Of a stretch of 64,000 nt of DNA, positions 29,001 through 39,735 are shown one piece after another (within the stretch, counting starts at the first letter, position 1; every line of letters starts with the position of its first letter). The position numbers were made by a program, and so were the translations under genes. The notes beneath the pieces were generated by a model. It was given only the letters and a program-made list of their open reading frames with translations. It was not told the origin of the DNA and did no database searches. Source of the DNA: Peronospora farinosa (taxonomy: Eukaryota > Oomycota > Peronosporomycetes > Peronosporales > Peronosporaceae); the NCBI GenBank assembly GCA_947646735.1, contig CANTFK010000015.1:62001-126000 (forward strand). The letters are read 5' to 3'.

Positions 29001-30290
29001 TGTGGTGAAGTGCTAATTTGGTGATGTGGAGGTCCCAGAATCCAGTTAGATTCGGAGTATAGACCGTGGGTCAGGGACAGGGGACCAGAGAGACAGGGGC
29101 CTCGAGCGACCATTGGTGGAGCACAATCCGCAGGACCCAGCGAAGAAAAATTAGTATCAGGGTACCGGTTAAACGGTACCAAAGGGAGTTGGTCATGGCC
29201 CTTCATTAATCGACCTGGCCCCTCGTTGGTAGATCATAGGTCGACCTGGGTCCCTCATTGGTAGACCTGGGTCCCTCATTGGTCGACCTGGGTCCCTCAT
29301 TGGTCGACCCGGTCCCTCATCGGTAGACCCGGTCCCTCGTTGGAAGACCCAGTCCCTCATCGGTAGACCCGATACCTCATAGGTAGACCCGGTCCCTCGT
29401 TGGAAGACCCAGTCCCTCATCGGTAGACCCGATACCTCATAGGTAGACCCGGTCCATCATTGGTCGACCTGGGTCCCTCATTGGTCGACCTGGGTCCCTC
29501 ATTGGTCGACCCGGTCCCTCATCGGTAGACCCGGTCCCTCGTTGGAAGACCGGGGTCCCTCATTGGTCGACCTCGGCCCCTCAGGGTTCAACCACTCCGG
29601 ACCACTTAATACAAGGATCAGACCAGTCGACGCAAGGAATCAGAGCTTCAGGCAAGGATAGAGTAAAGGAGTTGAAAGGATAGTACTATATTAAATACTA
29701 CTCAATTTGCGATCTACGTGGCACGACTCCGTCACTCAAGAAGGACTTGTTCTAAGTTACTCACTGTTCCGGGAAGGGATATACTTTGGCTCCCCGTCGA
29801 AGACAGTTGTGTAGTGAAGTTCAAGTGCGAATAGAGCTCCAGGATATATTTGGCCTGTGAGCTCGTTCGAGTAGCAATACCCCTCAAGACCCGCTATCGG
29901 AAGCGGTCTCCCTCACCTCAAGGTCCGGGAGCAACGTAAAGGTCAGGCGGTTAATACCCCTGAAACAAGAAGGAAAAGGCCAGGGACGACAAGCGCCCGG
30001 AAGAATTTGGCTCTAAGTCCACTCTCGACAAGGTCGATCGAGTGGCCACCTACCGGCTCACCAAGTGTATCATATCCACTCGAGGCCCCCCAGGTCTACC
30101 TTCCTCAAGGCAGACGTCTACATCATCACCAAGTCCTCCGAAGAGTGCAACCCGCCAGCCGACGGGTACACAAGGTGAGAGAAGGTTCATACGCGGCATC
30201 GGGGTACCCCCTCCGACAGTCGGCAGTCCGGCACAGTGAGTGGTTTGGGGTCTCATCATACAATTTTGAGAACCCACTCCACCACAATGT
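29001..30290 (+). repeat. 5' LTR of family A element
   Basis: 1,290 bp, TGTGGTGAAGTG...CACTCCACCACA with inverted ends. It contains the GGTCGACC minisatellite (29,206-29,580) and, 25 bp before its end, TCTCATCATACAATTT (30,251-30,266), which closely fits the oomycete transcription initiator consensus. The gag ATG begins at the next base, 30,291. Confidence 0.9.
29206..29580. repeat. LTR-internal minisatellite of 20-21-bp units
   Basis: Tandem GGTCGACCTGGGTCCCTCAT units and GGTAGACCCGGTCCCTCGTT variants. 29,310-29,455 shows a higher-order repeat: a 60-bp trimer of three distinct 20-mers repeated in tandem. The solo LTR has a shorter array of the same units (31,885-32,065), which accounts for most of the length difference between LTR copies. 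Confidence 0.9.
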
Positions 30291-31169
30291 TGCACGTGCC
30301 CGGATCTTCGGAAGACGCGGGATTTCACCGCGAGTCCCAAGACGATAAAGATGTTCATGTCAAGAAGGAGCACAAGACCGAAGAGCCACTGGAAGACCGA
30401 TCTCCAGTGATTCAAGAAGAAACAAACAAAGGATCGAAGGACCGACCGGACCTTGGGAGGGGACCGGTCAACATGGTCGAGGTTGAATTTATTGAAGAAA
30501 AACCTAAATACCCTCCCTGTGTCCTCGTAGAGGACACCTTGGGTCATGATGCCTATCATGATCCAGAGGGCCATTAGCCGACGGTGAAAACCGAGAGGCT
30601 AAGGTCCCCAAACAAACAAAAAACAAAGATCGCGCAATCCAAGCCGACAAAGTTCCGGATGAAGGCACCCGGAAACACCAAGTCGATAGGCCCCGAGAAG
30701 TCAGGACTGGCATCATGTACAGACGATGATGTCGCGAGGTCCTACCACCAACGCAAGCTGAACGCGTTCCTGGAGAGCGACCCCGTCGCGAAGACCCTGG
30801 AGATCCGGCAGCTGGGTCAACTCATTTGGCCGGTGTCGACCCTACCACGGCTGCACTCCGTCACGGACGCGATCACAGCGCTGGTCACCCTTCTTCGTGA
30901 AGCGAACATGGTCGCGGGGCGGTTCGACCCGGACGACCTGCTAGTCCTAGGATTCGACAGAATCACAACAACGTTAGAGCATATGCACAAGCGTCTGTCG
31001 ATCCTAGTGGGTACCACACCAGCAACGGAACACCCACCTCTGGTGACACCCACACACCCACGGTCCAAGGACAGCCAGATGACGCTTCAAGACATCACGA
31101 TGGATCCTCACATGTACGGAGCCGCCGGCCGCCCAGGGGCGAATCAAGGCCCATCTCAACACCTGATGC
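30291..31169 (+). pseudogene. Family A gag N-terminal half
   Basis: Begins MLHVPGSSEDAGFHRES directly after the LTR, homologous to MVRVPGSSGDAVFHRES of the minus copy (4433). The first frame stops at 30,577 and a second frame continues from 30,584 (VARSYHQRKLNAFLESDPV, similar to LEEAYHRNKLKKFLRKDPV in the other gag). It is cut at 31,169 by the inverted solo LTR and resumes at 32,280. Confidence 0.85.
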
Positions 31170-32279
31170 TGTGGTGGAGTGGGTTCTCAAAATTGTATGA
31201 TGAGACCCCAAACCACTCACTGTGCCGGACTGCCGACTGTCGGAGGGGGTACCCCGATGCCGCGTATGAACCTTCTCTCACGTTGTGTACCCGTCGGCTG
31301 GCGGGTTGCACTCTTCGGAAGACTTGGTGATGATGTAGACGTCTGCCTTGAGGGAGGTAGACCTGGGGGGCCTCGAGTGGATATGATACACTTGGTGAGC
31401 CGGTAGGTGGCCACTCGATCGACCTTGTCGAGAGTGGACTTAGAGCCAAATTCTTCAGGGCGCTTGTCGTCCCTGGCCTTTTCCTTCTTGTTTCAGGGGT
31501 ATTAACCGCCTGACCTTTACGTTGCTCCCGGACCTTGAGGTGAGGGAGACCGCTTCCGATAGCGGGTCTTAGGGGGTATTGCTACTCGAACGAGCTCACA
31601 GGCCAAATATATCCTGGAGCTCTATTCGCACTTGAACTTCGCTACACAACTGTCTTCGACGGGGAGCCAAAGTATATCCCTTCCCGGAACAGTGAGTAAC
31701 TTAGAACAAGTCCTTCTTGAGTGACGGAGTCGTGCCACGTAGATCGCAAATTGAGTAGTATTTAATATAGTACTATCCTTTCAACTCCTTTACTCTATCC
31801 TTGCCTGAAGCTCTGATTCCTTGCGTCGACTGGTCTGATCCTTGTATTAAGTGGTCCGGAGTGGTTGAACCCTGAGGGGCCGAGGTCGACCAATGAGGGA
31901 CCCCGGTCTTCCAACGAGGGACCGGGTCTACCGATGAGGGACCGGGTCGACCAATGAGGGACCCAGGTCGACCAATGAGGGACCCAGGTCGACCAATGAG
32001 GGACCCAGGTCGACCAATGAGGGACCCAGGTCGACCGATGAGGGACCCAGGTCGACCGATGAGGACCATGGTCGACTCCCTTCGGTATCGGCGAAACAGT
32101 ACCCTGGCAATGACCTCTCCTTTGTTTGTATTCTACATTCTCAGCCAACGGTCGCTTCACTCCGAGGTTCTCTTTATCTCCGGTCCCTTCTCTCTGGTGC
32201 GTGGTAGTCCACGGCCCCTTGTCCCTTCAATCCAACTGGCCCCTGGGTTCTTCACAATTTAGGAAAGCACTTCACCACA
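31170..32279 (-). mobile_element. Inverted solo LTR (family A) inserted in gag
   Basis: 1,110 bp with TGTGGTGGAGTG at 31,170 and CACTTCACCACA at the right end, so the LTR reads on the minus strand. It is flanked by a perfect 4-bp duplication ATGC (31,166-31,169 and 32,280-32,283). It is nearly identical to 29,580-30,290 over its non-repetitive part, producing a 700-bp inverted repeat. It arose by insertion of a full element followed by LTR-LTR recombination. Confidence 0.92.
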
Positions 32280-33921
32280 ATGCCAAGCGGCTAGAGGGAA
32301 ACAGCACCGTGGTCCCCAGGATCGTCCTCACCGGGGTCGGTCACTAGGATGCCCCTAGGCCCTACTGGAGCGGCGCTGCTCCAGGCCCGAGCGCGCAGCG
32401 CGGAGCAAGAACCACGTGATCTCGAAATGTCGACGCGTGGCAAGAATGAAAATCATTTCGATTTTTAACCAATGGAAAATCATCACGAGAAAAAATTGGA
32501 ATTTGCTCTGCCCCGTGACGAAGATGCTGGGGGGAAGGACCTACCTACCCGGTAAGTGATCTGCAGACCCTCTTCGACGCGGCGATGGCAAGATTTTTGA
32601 ATGAATGCTAAGTACCGCGGGCACACCCTAACAGGAGTGTAGCAGGAGGAAGACCAGAGGCGCAAAGGATGACCGCTCACCATGACCAACATCCAGGCAT
32701 ACAAATGCCAAGGGGCCACACGATGACCGACGTCGATATGGAATCCGTCGGTTCCTGTAAGTTCGACCCTAACAACATGGATTTGAGGGGACCTCAGTCG
32801 ATGATGGCGAACGCAGCGCTGGGGCAGATGCCAAATATGGTCCCTCGCATCAAACTCTCGGCGACCTCGGATCTTAAAGAATTTCATGGAAGAGACCAAG
32901 ACGAAGACAGAGCGCGCAGCTGGGTATCGACGGTCAAGACGGCATTTAGAAGAGACCAAGCACCAGATGATGAACGATGTCTCGTTCTTGGAGGATTGCC
33001 GACTGGACCGGCACATAATTGGTATCGTCAACTGGGTCGCTCAGTCCGAGGAAACTGGAAGGACTTAATCCAAGAGTTCATGATTTGGTTCTGTGGCACG
33101 GGGGTACCTGTCGCCTACAGTACTACCATGCGAAGAAAAGGTCGAAAGAGGCCCCGCTGGATTATCTGTACCGCCTGAATGTGCTTGGACTCAGGGCGAA
33201 GATGAAGATTAAGGATGGGTCGCCCAAGATTCAGAAGGATCACGTCGATCACTACATTTTGACGGTGGACGACCCGGAGCTAGCAGACAAGTTGACTATG
33301 TTGCGTCTGGCGGATGTAGAAGAATTGGAGGAAGTATTGACAGCATGTCAGCGGACGAAGGCACGACGAGGCAAGATGTTGTTTGGATCAAACAAGTATC
33401 GTCAAAAGGCACCTGCGCTACCAGACAGGCCGAGAGATATGAACCGCCGCTCTATACATGCAGTACGGACGCCCCTGGAAGACTCGAGCTCTGAAGATTC
33501 CAGTCCAGACTCCTCGGAGAATGAGGGAGATCTAAGACGAGTCTACCTTATGGAGAAAGAAGCAGGGAGGGATCCAAGTGTGAGGTTCTCAAAGAATCTA
33601 CCGACTAGGGAGGCCGACCAACATCGCCAAGCAGTAGACCAGCGACCCGGCCCATCATCAGCGACCCCAAACCCGAGATGTGCATATTGCGGGTCCAAGA
33701 AACATGGAGATCTGAATTGCTGGAAACGATTGACCTGCGACCGCTGTGGAAGGAAGGGTCACCCGTCTGATCGCTGCCTGTCTGTATGCCGGGGTTGTGG
33801 AGAGATTCACGAGATTGGAAAGTGCCAGATGGAGGAGTTCTATAATTTGTTCCGTCAATGGTACAACCCAGCCAGGCATGCAGGGATGTTCCCGGAGAAA
33901 CTCGAGAAGATGGCAAATTAG
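32280..33921 (+). pseudogene. Family A gag C-terminal half
   Basis: Resumes after the solo LTR with GPTGAALLQAR (compare GPAGAALLEAR in the minus copy). Several frames are needed: the capsid-like block runs 32,669-33,178 (ATSDLKEFHGRDQDEDRARSW), the rest 33,100-33,921 with PLDYLYRLNVLGLRAKM and three zinc knuckles (CAYC....H....C, CDRC....H....C, CRGC...H....C). It ends LEKMAN-stop with the sequence AAATTAG, as in the other copy. At least two indels make it inactive. Confidence 0.85.
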
Positions 33922-35022
33922 GACGCTCGCCAGTTTGGAATCTGGTACGAGCCGAGCGTTCTAATTGTTGCATCTTTGCATATGTGGAGAAACAGCCCAA
34001 GGAGGAGACGGGTATTCCACTTAAGATTGGAAATATATCGAAGATTGGAAATTACCCTGTGGTCCATGTTGCTTCTTTGAATGAGCCTAACAATTTTGTT
34101 CGAGAAAGGTCAGTAATGGAGTTGGACTTATTGCCAGGCGAGTCTAGGGGGTACTGGAAATACCACGCCCCTACTAAATGGTTCAGGCAAGCGAAAGCCT
34201 CTGGAAAGGTCAACAACGACCATACAAATTTGTTGGATGATACTGGTGCCGAGATATCCATCCTAGATATCGCCTTTGCTCGTAAGGTATGCTGCCAAAT
34301 TGATGGAAGTGAACGACAAGAATGCATTGGCATTGGGGTATCCGTATAAAGTATGGAGGGAAGTACTCGTATTATGATGACGCTGAAAGGAAACTTGGTG
34401 TACATCTTAAGGTGTGGGTAGGACCTATGATGCGTAAAGACACAATTTTGTGCATTAACTTCATGGTCCCAGCCGGCATCCGGCTAGACTTGGCAGACGG
34501 AACACTTTGTCTCTCCGATGAAGTTCGAATGCAATTAACCGGACGGAGGACGCTTTACGATACCCGAGTATCGGATGTGAAATTGGGTCTGTATGTACAG
34601 ATATCCGTTGGAAAATGTACGGAAGTGCCTCTCAAAAGGCGACCTCGGAACAGTGGAAATTGTGGGTAACGAGAGGCGAACGATGGGTGACCACCATGAT
34701 ACAAGGGATAGGGCGTCGACCGATTTTGAATATAATCAATGTCAGCCCTCGCCCCTTAACATTACACGAAGATACCAAGGTAGGTATGTGGTTGACCAGG
34801 GATCAAGTTCCGAGAACGCCAGGGTTTGTCTCGGTAGGCTCTCGAAGATATGCGAAATGGCTAAATCTGGCTTATGAATCTACCACTGACCAAGTCGACC
34901 ATCAGGTCGACCCAACGGAAGGGGAAGAGGGGCCACTAGTGGAGAGACCAGAGTATAAGACTCCGTCACACATCGTACAGCGACCAGCGGCCCCAACCCC
35001 AATGATGAATATGACGCACCAA
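33922..35022 (+). pseudogene. Family A protease/linker remnant
   Basis: Frame opens inside gag (-1 relation) and continues RSNCCIFAYVEKQ, then LLDDTGAEISILDIAFARK (active site D-T-G). It changes frame at about 34,345 and 34,640 (WKLWVTRGERWVTTMIQG, FVSVGSRRYAKWLNLAYE). It ends at about 35,022, where it is fused to LTR sequence. It lacks the 24-bp repeat region and all of RT, so a deletion removed the remainder of pol and the 5' part of the 3' LTR. Confidence 0.8.
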
Positions 35023-35580
35023 CCGTCACCCAAGAAGAACTTGTTCTAAGTTACTCACTGTTCCGGGAAGGGATATACTTTGGCTCCCCGTCGAAGACAG
35101 TTGTGTAGCGAAGTTCAAGTGCGCATAGAGCTCCAGGATATATTTGGCCTGTGAGCTCGTTCGAGTAGCAATACCCCTCAAGACCCGCTATCGGAAGCGG
35201 TCTCCCTCACCTCAAGGTCCGGGAGCAACGTAAAGGTCAGGCGGTTAATACCCCTGAAACAAGAAGGAAAAGGCCAGGGACGACAAGCGCCCGGAAGAAT
35301 TTGGCTCTAAGTCCACTCTCGACAAGGTCGATCGAGTGGCCACCTACCGGCTCACCAAGTGTATCATATCCACTCGAGGCCCCCCAGGTCTACCTCCCTC
35401 AAGGCAGACGTCTACATCATCACCAAGTCTTCCGAAGAGTGCAACCCGCCAGCCGACGGGTACACAACGTGAGAGAAGGTTCATACGCGGCATCGGGGTA
35501 CCCCCTCCGACAGCCGGCAGTCCGGCACAGTGAGTGGTTTGGGGTCTCATCATACAATTTTGAGAACCCACTCCACCACA
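35023..35580 (+). repeat. 3' LTR of family A element, 5'-truncated
   Basis: Matches 29,730-30,290 almost base for base and ends CCACTCCACCACA at 35,580, followed by the AACG target duplication. The first ~730 bp of the LTR, including the minisatellite, is missing. Confidence 0.9.
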
Positions 35581-36270
35581 AACGCGCTTTAACAATCTTT
35601 CGCAAGTGGCTGTTTGAAGCACAATTAAAAGTAGAAAGATGGTCAAACGTGATGCAAAAGGGCATGCTCGCTTTAGCGCCTTCCAAAACTGTATCGGAGA
35701 CAAAGATATCAGGAATTGAGCATCTGGAATCGCGTCGTGAACCCAATCATTCACTTCCACAGCAAAAATCTTCCGTTTGGCTTCTGTGAGGTCACCGATG
35801 AAGTTTTTGTAGTAAAGGATAGAGTATTGAATAATTTTGCCAGTCTGAAGCTTTCTTTCGAAACGTGCGATACTCCGAAATATATTTGCGTACTTGGGAT
35901 GAAAAGAAAAGCTAGAAGGAAAATTTATTACATAATTTTCCCATCGCTTTTACTAAGATCTCTTTCAATTTATCTGCGTGTTGGCTCGCTTTCGCAAATG
36001 CTTGATACAGCAAACCAAAATATTGAGGACATCCGCTAAAGAAGTCGATTCGCGTTGCATTACAAATGATGTTTTTGTCAGTGGTCGAAGAAATTGTTCA
36101 GCGTTGCACAATTGTTGAATAAAAACGTCATTGACCATCAGGATGTTTGGAAAACCACTTACGCCGTCATACTCCGCTTGTATCAACTTTAAAAGCCGTG
36201 CGTTTTCGTAATACACTTGCGAAAGAACTTTGTGCACTTGTTTCGTTCGTCCGAAAACTCTTATTCTTGA
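35581..36270 (-). pseudogene. hAT transposase remnant, middle and dimerisation region
   Basis: Minus-strand frames encode MVNDVFIQQLCNAEQFLRPL followed by TKTSFVMQRESTSLADV, then NFIGDLTEAKRKIFAVEVND, SPIQFWKALK and LQTATCERLLKR (hAT C-terminal dimerisation block). Reading continues across the retrotransposon to 29,000. Frameshifts lie near 35,960 and 35,800. It is fused upstream to a Copia gag fragment. No intact catalytic region is visible, so this is a dead element. Confidence 0.65.
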
Positions 36271-36830
36271 AGCTATTTGTGTAGCCTTCAACGCGATTTC
36301 GCTCTTCTCCTTTCGAGCAATGCCTTCATATTCACGACGAAGCATCTCCTTGGCTTGAAACAGATCAATCTCACTTATATTCTCGATAATTATTACGATC
36401 TGATCGTATTCATCCGACAAGCTTCCAAGTAATATCACGAGCTGCTCATCCCGCGAAACTTCATCACCGATGGCTTGCATTGACATGGACAACTCATCAA
36501 ACTTGAGAAAGTGATCCATTACATTCTCTTCCTTCTCCATCATGAACTCGTGCAGCTTTCGACGCATCTACCCGATTATGTATGCTTCTTCGTAAGAAAA
36601 ATCTTCTCAAAATCTCCCAGGCTTCTTCTGTCGTCCCTGCATTTCGAAACATGGACTGAAAACATAAATTTATCATGGTACACACAATTGCAAAGGCCTT
36701 CATATCGATGACTTTCCATGTTGACGCGTTAGCGTTTCCTTGTTTTGGGGCCTTCGTCGCGTCGATGTATTCCAACAGCCCCTTCTTGGCGATTTTCATC
36801 CGTGCGTTAAACTCCCATATGAATTAGTTA
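36271..36830 (-). pseudogene. Ty1/Copia gag fragment (UBN2-type)
   Basis: Two overlapping frames encode IAKKGLLEYIDATKAP, STWKVIDMKAFAIVC, NAGTTEEAWEILRRF, then LHEFMMEKEENVMDHFLKFD, LVILLGSLSDEYDQIV and EMLRREYEGIARKEK: the gag-polypeptide of Copia elements. One frameshift lies near 36,560. Without an intervening stop, the frame runs into hAT sequence at about 36,270, giving a chimeric ORF. No pol follows. Confidence 0.8.
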
Positions 36831-37130
36831 TCTTCATTTAAGACATCGTTTGTCTCAGCCGTAGTTGGGCTCATAACCTATTGCATATTCACTTACAGAG
36901 GGTTAAATGTGAACGACGAAGTCTATGAAAAGTATATTAGCTTTTATAAAACCCCTACAAATATTTTAACTAATCAATTCATGCCTTCGAAGAAGCAATC
37001 TAGAAAGTTCTTTTGTGATCTTTTTATTACTGAATCCTCAACATCTGCCAGTGGTGTCGTCCACTCTAAACAGTGTTGATCACATTAGCACGCCACTTAA
37101 GCATCCGCTGAGTTTTCGTCGTCAACAAGA
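36831..37130. other. Unassigned 300-bp stretch
   Basis: No ORF or recognisable repeat. Confidence 0.3.
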
Positions 37131-37286
37131 ACACGGTCGTATTTATTACGGCTTAGGAATCTTCGTAAGTAATACGAAATTTAACATATATATATCAAAG
37201 TAAAATTTACTTAATCCTACATACTTGGGCTCGAGTCTCCTTAAGCGCGCATGTAAGCTAGTAACGGTTGTTCTAGCCCTGTTACA
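37130..37286 (+). repeat. Family B LTR 3'-end fragment
   Basis: GGTCGTATTTATTACGGCTT, AAAGTAAAATTTACTTAATC, CTTGGGCTCGAGTCT and CTAGCCCTGTTACA line up with the last ~155 bp of the LTR at 7,591-7,917. The 5' part is missing. Confidence 0.65.
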
Positions 37287-37669
37287 TCTGCTTCAAAGTT
37301 CCGCTATCTGATTGGCCAATAAGCCGTACGAGACGGTTTGAACAGGGAGTAACGATATCAAGAACACAAAAGAATCTATATGTAAAGCGTACCTGGTGTG
37401 GGCCACACACCACAGTGGAAAATAAAATAGACCGAATCGACGGACAAGATAAGGATCGACAATATGGATTAACAATTCCGGATTGCGATCCGCTTCCCAA
37501 TTACAGATTGATCCGTAACCGCGATCCGAAATTCGGATCGACGAGATAACGACGGTATCTGAAGTGAAACACATAACAAAATCTTATCTAACTTTCAAGA
37601 AGGCAAACGTGGCAGTGAATGCTGGTTTACAGATAGGCAAAATTGAAGGTTTTGGTATTTAATTGGTTA
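37287..37669. other. Unassigned segment between two LTR fragments
   Basis: Contains repeated ATTGCGATCCG, ACCGCGATCCGAAATTCGGA and similar words (37,470-37,540) but no gene I can name. Possibly 5' untranslated DNA of a family B copy. Confidence 0.3.
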
Positions 37670-38023
37670 TCATTACACAAATTTTAATTGATATAATATA
37701 AAATGAAGTATTTTGTTACACAATTAGATATAGTTAATTTCATATTGCATAAGTAATTATATGACTCACCCGAGATAGCGGGTGTAGCCATTTGTATCTC
37801 TATTCGCAGGTAAGTGAAAGTAAGTCTCATAATCAGCCTTAAAAAAAAAGATCTGCAGTTGAGAGGTTTTCATGCGTTAAAGGACCACTCGCACTTAGCA
37901 TAAAATCATATAAATAAAAATCATAGATAAAATTAACTTTAAGCGCTAGTTATTGCGCGCTCCCTTACGCTTCCTCGTAAGACCTACAGTTTGTGCAAGT
38001 AACGGAGCTCTAGCCCCGTTACC
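37670..38023 (+). repeat. Family B LTR (probable 5' LTR of the plus copy)
   Basis: Shows the CCCGAGATAGCGGGTGTAG block, GTTTTCATG, AAATCATATAAATAAAAATC, TCCCTTACGCTTCC and the end CTAGCCCCGTTAC, in the order of other family B LTRs. It is followed at 38,024-38,035 by CTGGTAGCACTT, where TGG could begin a primer-binding site, and then by gag. The left border is unclear. Confidence 0.55.
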
Positions 38024-38053
38024 TGGTAGCACTTCGTAGTCCTTCCAACGAAT

Positions 38054-38988
38054 ATGAGCGCTTCGCCGATACAGGACGCTAGCGGAAGAAATTTGGCACA
38101 CGATGACTTTGAGCACCTGACCCCCTTCCAGTGGGAAGCTCTGCGTCGCCTGGCAGACTTAGCCGCCTTACTACCGTTGTTGCCATGCTCAAAGGTACGT
38201 CTGAGCGGCTCCAGCTTGTAGCCATTCAAGACTTCATCAACCACGAGCACGCCGAATTGCGTCGGCAACCTGAAACTCCCGCAGTTGTCACGGGGCTAAC
38301 GTCGTTGAACTCGACGTTTCGAAATACAGCGGCGAGGGCCTAAATCGTCTTGCGCTATATCGATGGCTTTGTGAAGTGGACGACGCTGTCCAAGTCCGCC
38401 AGCTAACGACGGAGTTCACGCGTACCCACTTCCTCTTGTCCAAGTTGACTGGAAAGGCAAAGAAGTGGGTATTGGGAAAGCTTGTTGCCAATCCAGGATG
38501 TTCCCCGGACATGCAGGCCCTTAAGGATGACTTGCGCCTGGCGTTTGAGCCTCCGCAAGACGAGCACCACCATCTCTACGCATTCCTTGCGTTGCAACAG
38601 GGTAGTCTGTCAATGCTGAACTACATCCAACGTGCGCGACATCAGGCATCGTGCATAGTCGCCGACCCTATCGACACGGTGATGTGTTCGTGAACGGGAT
38701 GAATGCTGGTCATCAGCGTTTCTGCTTAACGCGGAAGCCTCCCGCTTCTCTTTCAAAGGCGTTCAACATTCCGTAGCGTAAAATTTTTTGTTGGCTTCGT
38801 AAGGAAGTCATCGCTTTCCCTACGCGTCGTATAGGAGCCTGAGCCCATGGAGATCGAAGCGATTGAACACGCCACGATTTATAGCCGTGCTTCCAGTCAT
38901 ATCTTTTGAGTACTGCGGCAGCGAAAAACCTGATCTGCTTCTTGTTGTAAGCCTGGTCATCGCACAGCCGTTTGCCGCGCGCCTGCAC
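38054..38988 (+). pseudogene. Family B gag (plus copy)
   Basis: Starts MSASPIQDASGRNLAHDDF, with at least three frame changes. The capsid-like core (38,300-38,700) reads DAVQVRQLTTEFTRTHFLLS, KLTGKAKKWVLGKLVANP, FEPPQDEHHHLYAFLALQQG and NGMNAGHQRF, typical of retrotransposon gag. A CCHC zinc knuckle remnant lies at about 38,920-38,985 (a stop replaces one position, then GHRTAVC). The 3' part is shared with the inverted copy. Confidence 0.8.
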
Positions 38989-39735
38989 TAGTGCTCGCTG
39001 TCACCGAGTCGGACGTTTCCGTCTCCCTCGCCGAGCAGCCAAAAAAACGGCGAGAACCAGAAGGCGCGGGGCGTCCTACTGGGCGAAGACGAAAGAATGT
39101 GTCTAAGGTGGAGACATTCTCCTATCCCCGCTGTATATTATGCGCAGCTAAATGCCACCACGTTCAGCAATGATCCGCGTTTGATTGTGCTCAGTGTTCA
39201 CGTTGACGGTGCGTCGCGTCCACTTCGCGTTTTGCTGGTCTCCAGCGCGACAATTTTTTTGCCCGCGCCAACATTCTGTCGATACTCCCCTCGCGGTTGC
39301 GTGTACGTGTGTCTCCTGGGGAGGTATGCAGACCGCAAGCCTCGCACGCACCGAAAGCGTTCGGTGGTGTTCCCTTACCGGTTTGATACTTTTACCAGTA
39401 GTGATGAATTTCAAGTTATTGACTTGAGTGGATCCTTTGACTGTATTTTTGGGATGCCGTGGATTACGTGGTGAACCGACATTGATTGGATGAACCGTAC
39501 GGTATAGCCACGTGACATCGATGTTAAAGCGGTACTTGCCGTCCTTGATGGCCCTACAAGTACGTGGCAGCATGTTGCCGACGTGGATCCCGATCCCACG
39601 ACCCATCCTACGTCCGAATAGGGCTATGGCCCTTCGCGCGTGGTTTACAACTATGCTACATGCTCCTCCTCAGTCGAACAGTGGATCCTGAGTCAAATTT
39701 CTAACCCGCAGTAGTGTCGCACGATAGAGCAGCGT
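38889..39735. repeat. Inverted repeat arm 1 (gag end and protease)
   Basis: From CTTCCAGTCATATC to GATAGAGCAGCG, near-identical to the reverse complement of 44,880-45,725. The arms are about 5.1 kb apart. The high similarity contrasts with the scattered frame breaks in both, suggesting a recent duplication or gene conversion of already dead copies. Confidence 0.85.
38991..39490 (+). pseudogene. Family B aspartic protease (plus copy), active site lost
   Basis: Frame from about 39,097 encodes FSNDPRLIVLSVHVDGASRP, LRVLLVSSATIFLP, RFDTFTSSDEFQVIDLSG and SFDCIFGMPWITW-stop. The order matches retrotransposon proteases, but the catalytic D-S-G-A is V-S-S-A here. A TGA cuts the frame after GMPWITW. 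Confidence 0.8.

Larger units (their letters stand above)
29001..35580 (+). mobile_element. Ty3/Gypsy family A element, plus strand, internally deleted
   Basis: Composite of 5' LTR (29,001-30,290), gag interrupted by an inverted solo LTR, protease remnants, and a 5'-truncated 3' LTR (35,023-35,580), flanked by AACG duplications. RT, RNase H and integrase are missing; the pol coding region joins LTR sequence at about 35,022 through a shared CCGTCAC. Between the 540 bp common to both LTRs I count about eight differences, so the insertion is relatively young. It cannot move by itself. It sits inside a hAT remnant. Confidence 0.88.

Noticed and set aside
29206..29580. CRISPR-like array of 20-bp repeats
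   Set aside because: No unique spacers; units are contiguous tandem repeats in an LTR of a eukaryotic retrotransposon.
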